Positions 4,698 to 5,493 of a stretch of DNA of 5,493 nucleotides are shown here, piece by piece. Origin of the DNA: an uncultured Coriobacteriaceae bacterium. GTDB taxonomy: Bacteria > Actinomycetota > Coriobacteriia > Coriobacteriales > Eggerthellaceae. The stretch's first letter is position 1. Each line of letters starts with the position of its first letter. A program made the translations under genes and the position numbers. Location: assembly GCA_902796815.1 (NCBI GenBank), contig CADBQL010000298.1:1-5493 (forward strand), written 5' to 3'. The notes beneath the pieces are model-generated. The model searched no databases and was not told where the DNA came from. It was given only the letters and a program-made list of their open reading frames with translations.

Positions 4698-4876
4698 CAA
4701 GCGAAATGGTCAGCGATTCGGATATGCTGGGTTATTCTAAAACTACGAGGGGATTGCCGATACGCTTTTTCACCTGGTGACTTCCCCTTTCGAGCGGAGA
4801 TAGCATTCTGGCTGTTGTGTATTCTTGCAACAACAATAATCGTTGCATATGTCAGCAGGGTAACCCCACTCGCGTT

Positions 4877-4910
4877 CTCAGCGCCAAGCCCCGCCAGCGA
4901 TGGCGCTGAG
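4877..4910. repeat. Perfect 10-bp hairpin with an alternative GNRA fold
   Basis: CTCAGCGCCA (4877-4886) and TGGCGCTGAG (4901-4910) are exact complements around a 14-base loop. A competing 5-bp hairpin, CGCCA-GCGA-TGGCG (4892-4905), has a GNRA-type tetraloop and uses the same 3' arm. There is no T-tract after either arm, so it is not an intrinsic terminator. Confidence 0.6.
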
Positions 4911-4948
4911 CGCTTCGTCGGGACGGATGCGGTCACCGGCATAGGGAG

Positions 4949-4966
4949 CGATGAGCCCGATGAGCC
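4949..4966 (+). repeat. Tandem 9-base repeat
   Basis: CGATGAGCC occurs twice back to back. In the open frame it encodes the DEPDEP segment. It is short and may be chance. Confidence 0.35.
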
Positions 4967-5054
4967 TCTGAGGCCGCAGGGTCCAAACCCCCGCAACTCT
5001 GTCCCTCGATGACGGTGGGTATCGGCGGAAAAAATGAAACGAAACGGGTTGCTC

Positions 5055-5067
5055 TTGCGTATACAAT
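5055..5067 (+). promoter_or_regulatory. Candidate promoter of the right Nif11-like gene
   Basis: TTGCGTATACAAT contains TACAAT (5062-5067) as a -10, ending 62 bases before ATG 5130. There is no good -35. It shares TTGCGTATA with the string upstream of the left Nif11-like gene, which raises confidence that it is functional. Confidence 0.35.
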
Positions 5068-5129
5068 AATAGTCAAGCAAAAAGCGGGATCGCCCGTAGG
5101 GAATGCCGCGGCGAGAGGAAGGGCAGAAC

Positions 5130-5339
5130 ATGGCGGATGGCAACAAGGAAATGACCCCCGCTCAGATACTGGAAGCGGCGAAGGAAGAGGGCTATGAGCT
5201 CTCCGACGAGGAGCTGGAAAGCGTCGTCGGCGGAGGCGAGTGGAGAAACGAGTGCTGCCCCGGGTGCGGGCACACGGGTACTTTGTACTGCCCGGGCACG
5301 GGCGTGTCTAAGTGCGGCAAGTGCGGGCTCACCTGGTAG
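5130..5339 (+). CDS. Nif11-like leader peptide with cysteine-rich, zinc-ribbon-like core
   Basis: A 69-residue peptide. The start is the ATG at 5130 (MADGNKEM), with GGAAGGG about 6 bases upstream; an in-frame ATG at 5103 is less well placed. Residues 10-36 form the leader: AQILEAAKEEGYELSDEELE and then VVGGG, with the GG at 34-35 as the expected cleavage site. Fifteen of 25 leader positions equal those of the left Nif11-like gene. The core, about 34 residues (GEWRNECCPGCGH...CGLTW), is unrelated to the left core. It holds six cysteines (C42, C43, C46, C54, C62, C65), including CPGC and CGKC pairs spaced like a zinc ribbon. It could be a modified, crosslinked peptide or a small metal-binding peptide exported through a double-glycine system. 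The next ORF starts 107 bases downstream on the same strand. Confidence 0.85.
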   Translation: MADGNKEMTPAQILEAAKEEGYELSDEELESVVGGGEWRNECCPGCGHTGTLYCPGTGVSKCGKCGLTW

Positions 5340-5406
5340 TGATACGGAAACGCGGTATGATTCGCGGTACGGTGGGGAAACGCCGGCGGAGGGTCGGCTG
5401 TAGATA

Positions 5407-5426
5407 GCCGGGCGCATGCGCCCGGC
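5407..5426. repeat. Perfect 20-bp GC-rich palindrome in the peptide operon spacer
   Basis: The sequence GCCGGGCGCATGCGCCCGGC is its own reverse complement: an 8-bp all-GC stem with a CATG loop when single-stranded. It lies 67 bases after the Nif11-like stop and 9 bases before the Shine-Dalgarno of the next ORF. No T-run follows on either strand, so it is more likely a processing, stability or attenuation hairpin than a full terminator. Confidence 0.75.
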
Positions 5427-5446
5427 GGAAAGAGCGGAGGTTTATC

Positions 5447-5493
5447 ATGTGTTTCAGACCAAGTGCAGTAGCGGGAAACGAGCCCCAGGTTCA
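5447..5493 (+). CDS. Start of a small ORF beginning MCFRP, cut by the window edge
   Basis: ATG at 5447 has a near-perfect GGAGGT (5436-5441) 5 bases upstream. Fifteen codons are visible: MCFRPSAVAGNEPQV. From general familiarity, short proteins beginning MCFRP and continuing into CxxC zinc-ribbon pairs occur in gut Clostridia and Coriobacteria, often in small-peptide contexts; I cannot confirm that here because the gene is truncated. It follows the cysteine-rich Nif11-like gene on the same strand and is probably co-transcribed past the palindrome. Function unknown. Confidence 0.6.
   Translation, partial: MCFRPSAVAGNEPQV

Larger units (their letters stand above)
4706..5012 (+). pseudogene. 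Possible frameshifted small membrane-protein gene
   Basis: ATG at 4706 opens a frame that stops at TGA after 24 codons. The neighbouring frame is open for 111 codons (4680-5012) with no ATG or GTG. Removing one T from the T5 run at 4766-4770 would fuse them into a single 101-residue protein: a polar N-terminus, one hydrophobic segment (about 31-50, AFWLLCILATTIIVAYVS) and a Pro/Ser/Asp-rich tail containing DEPDEP. No Shine-Dalgarno precedes the ATG and no family is recognised, so this may also be chance. The opposite strand is open too, but its product is rich in Arg, Ser and Pro and looks like a shadow. Confidence 0.25.
4698..5129. other. Region of about 430 bases with no confident gene
   Basis: Between the lipoprotein operon and the right Nif11-like gene I see no gene that I can support firmly. 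It contains the possible broken membrane-protein ORF (4706-5012), the 10-bp hairpin at 4877-4910, a 9-base tandem repeat at 4949-4966, and the promoter-like string at 5055-5067. Confidence 0.5.

Noticed and set aside
4697..5146. 149-residue frame on the minus strand
   Set aside because: The product is rich in Arg, Ser, Gly and Pro with no domain pattern and no convincing ribosome site, and it runs into the start of the right Nif11-like gene. Treated as a shadow.
5194..5403. 69-residue plus-strand frame overlapping the right Nif11-like gene
   Set aside because: It is a Ser/Arg/Ala-rich frame-shifted shadow of the leader and core coding sequence.
1..5493. tRNA, rRNA or insertion sequence
   Set aside because: I found no cloverleaf, rRNA-like segment, transposase frame or terminal inverted repeats with target duplications in the window.

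Overview
The window most resembles a Gram-positive, anaerobic gut actinobacterium of the Coriobacteriia (Eggerthellaceae-like). This is an inference from the moderately GC-rich sequence, Nif11-like leader peptides, a NapH-like iron-sulphur membrane protein and two Gram-positive-style lipoproteins. No rRNA or other taxonomic marker is present, so the assignment is tentative.

Left edge (1-305, minus strand): a short Nif11-like peptide (ribosomally made, post-translationally modified peptide precursor type) with a double-glycine leader motif. About 40 bases downstream, cut by the window edge, lie the first 18 codons of a protein carrying an SGGxDS pyrophosphate-loop motif. A promoter-like TATAAT lies upstream of the precursor, with an 11-bp perfect hairpin further up.

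Left centre (534-1971, minus strand): three small conserved cytoplasmic proteins in one direction. From upstream to downstream these are a DUF2200 protein, a zinc-finger plus DUF1801 (YdhG-like) protein, and a TIGR04076 protein. They look like ordinary accessory genes unrelated to the peptide loci.

Centre (2252-3070, plus strand): a six-helix NapH/NosR-type membrane protein with two C-terminal 4Fe-4S clusters, transcribed divergently from the DUF2200 gene.

Right centre (3071-4697, plus strand): a highly structured AT-rich intergenic region with a nested hairpin, a repeated AATCGC motif and a TATAAT box. It is followed by a 26-codon ORF ending in an in-frame amber codon, a 59-residue ORF with a GTG start, and two secreted lipoproteins. 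They look like one operon that may respond to a regulator bound at the repeats.

Right edge (4698-5493): about 430 bases without a confident gene, holding a possible frameshifted small membrane-protein gene and a strong hairpin. Then comes a second Nif11-like peptide whose core is cysteine-rich with two CxxC pairs, a 20-bp perfect palindrome, and the start of another small ORF (MCFRP...) with a strong ribosome binding site. The two Nif11-like genes point outward from the window and share leader sequence but not core sequence. The most promising leads are the PP-loop protein beside the left precursor, the cysteine-rich right precursor with its structured downstream spacer, and the amber-interrupted reading frame at 3315-3581.
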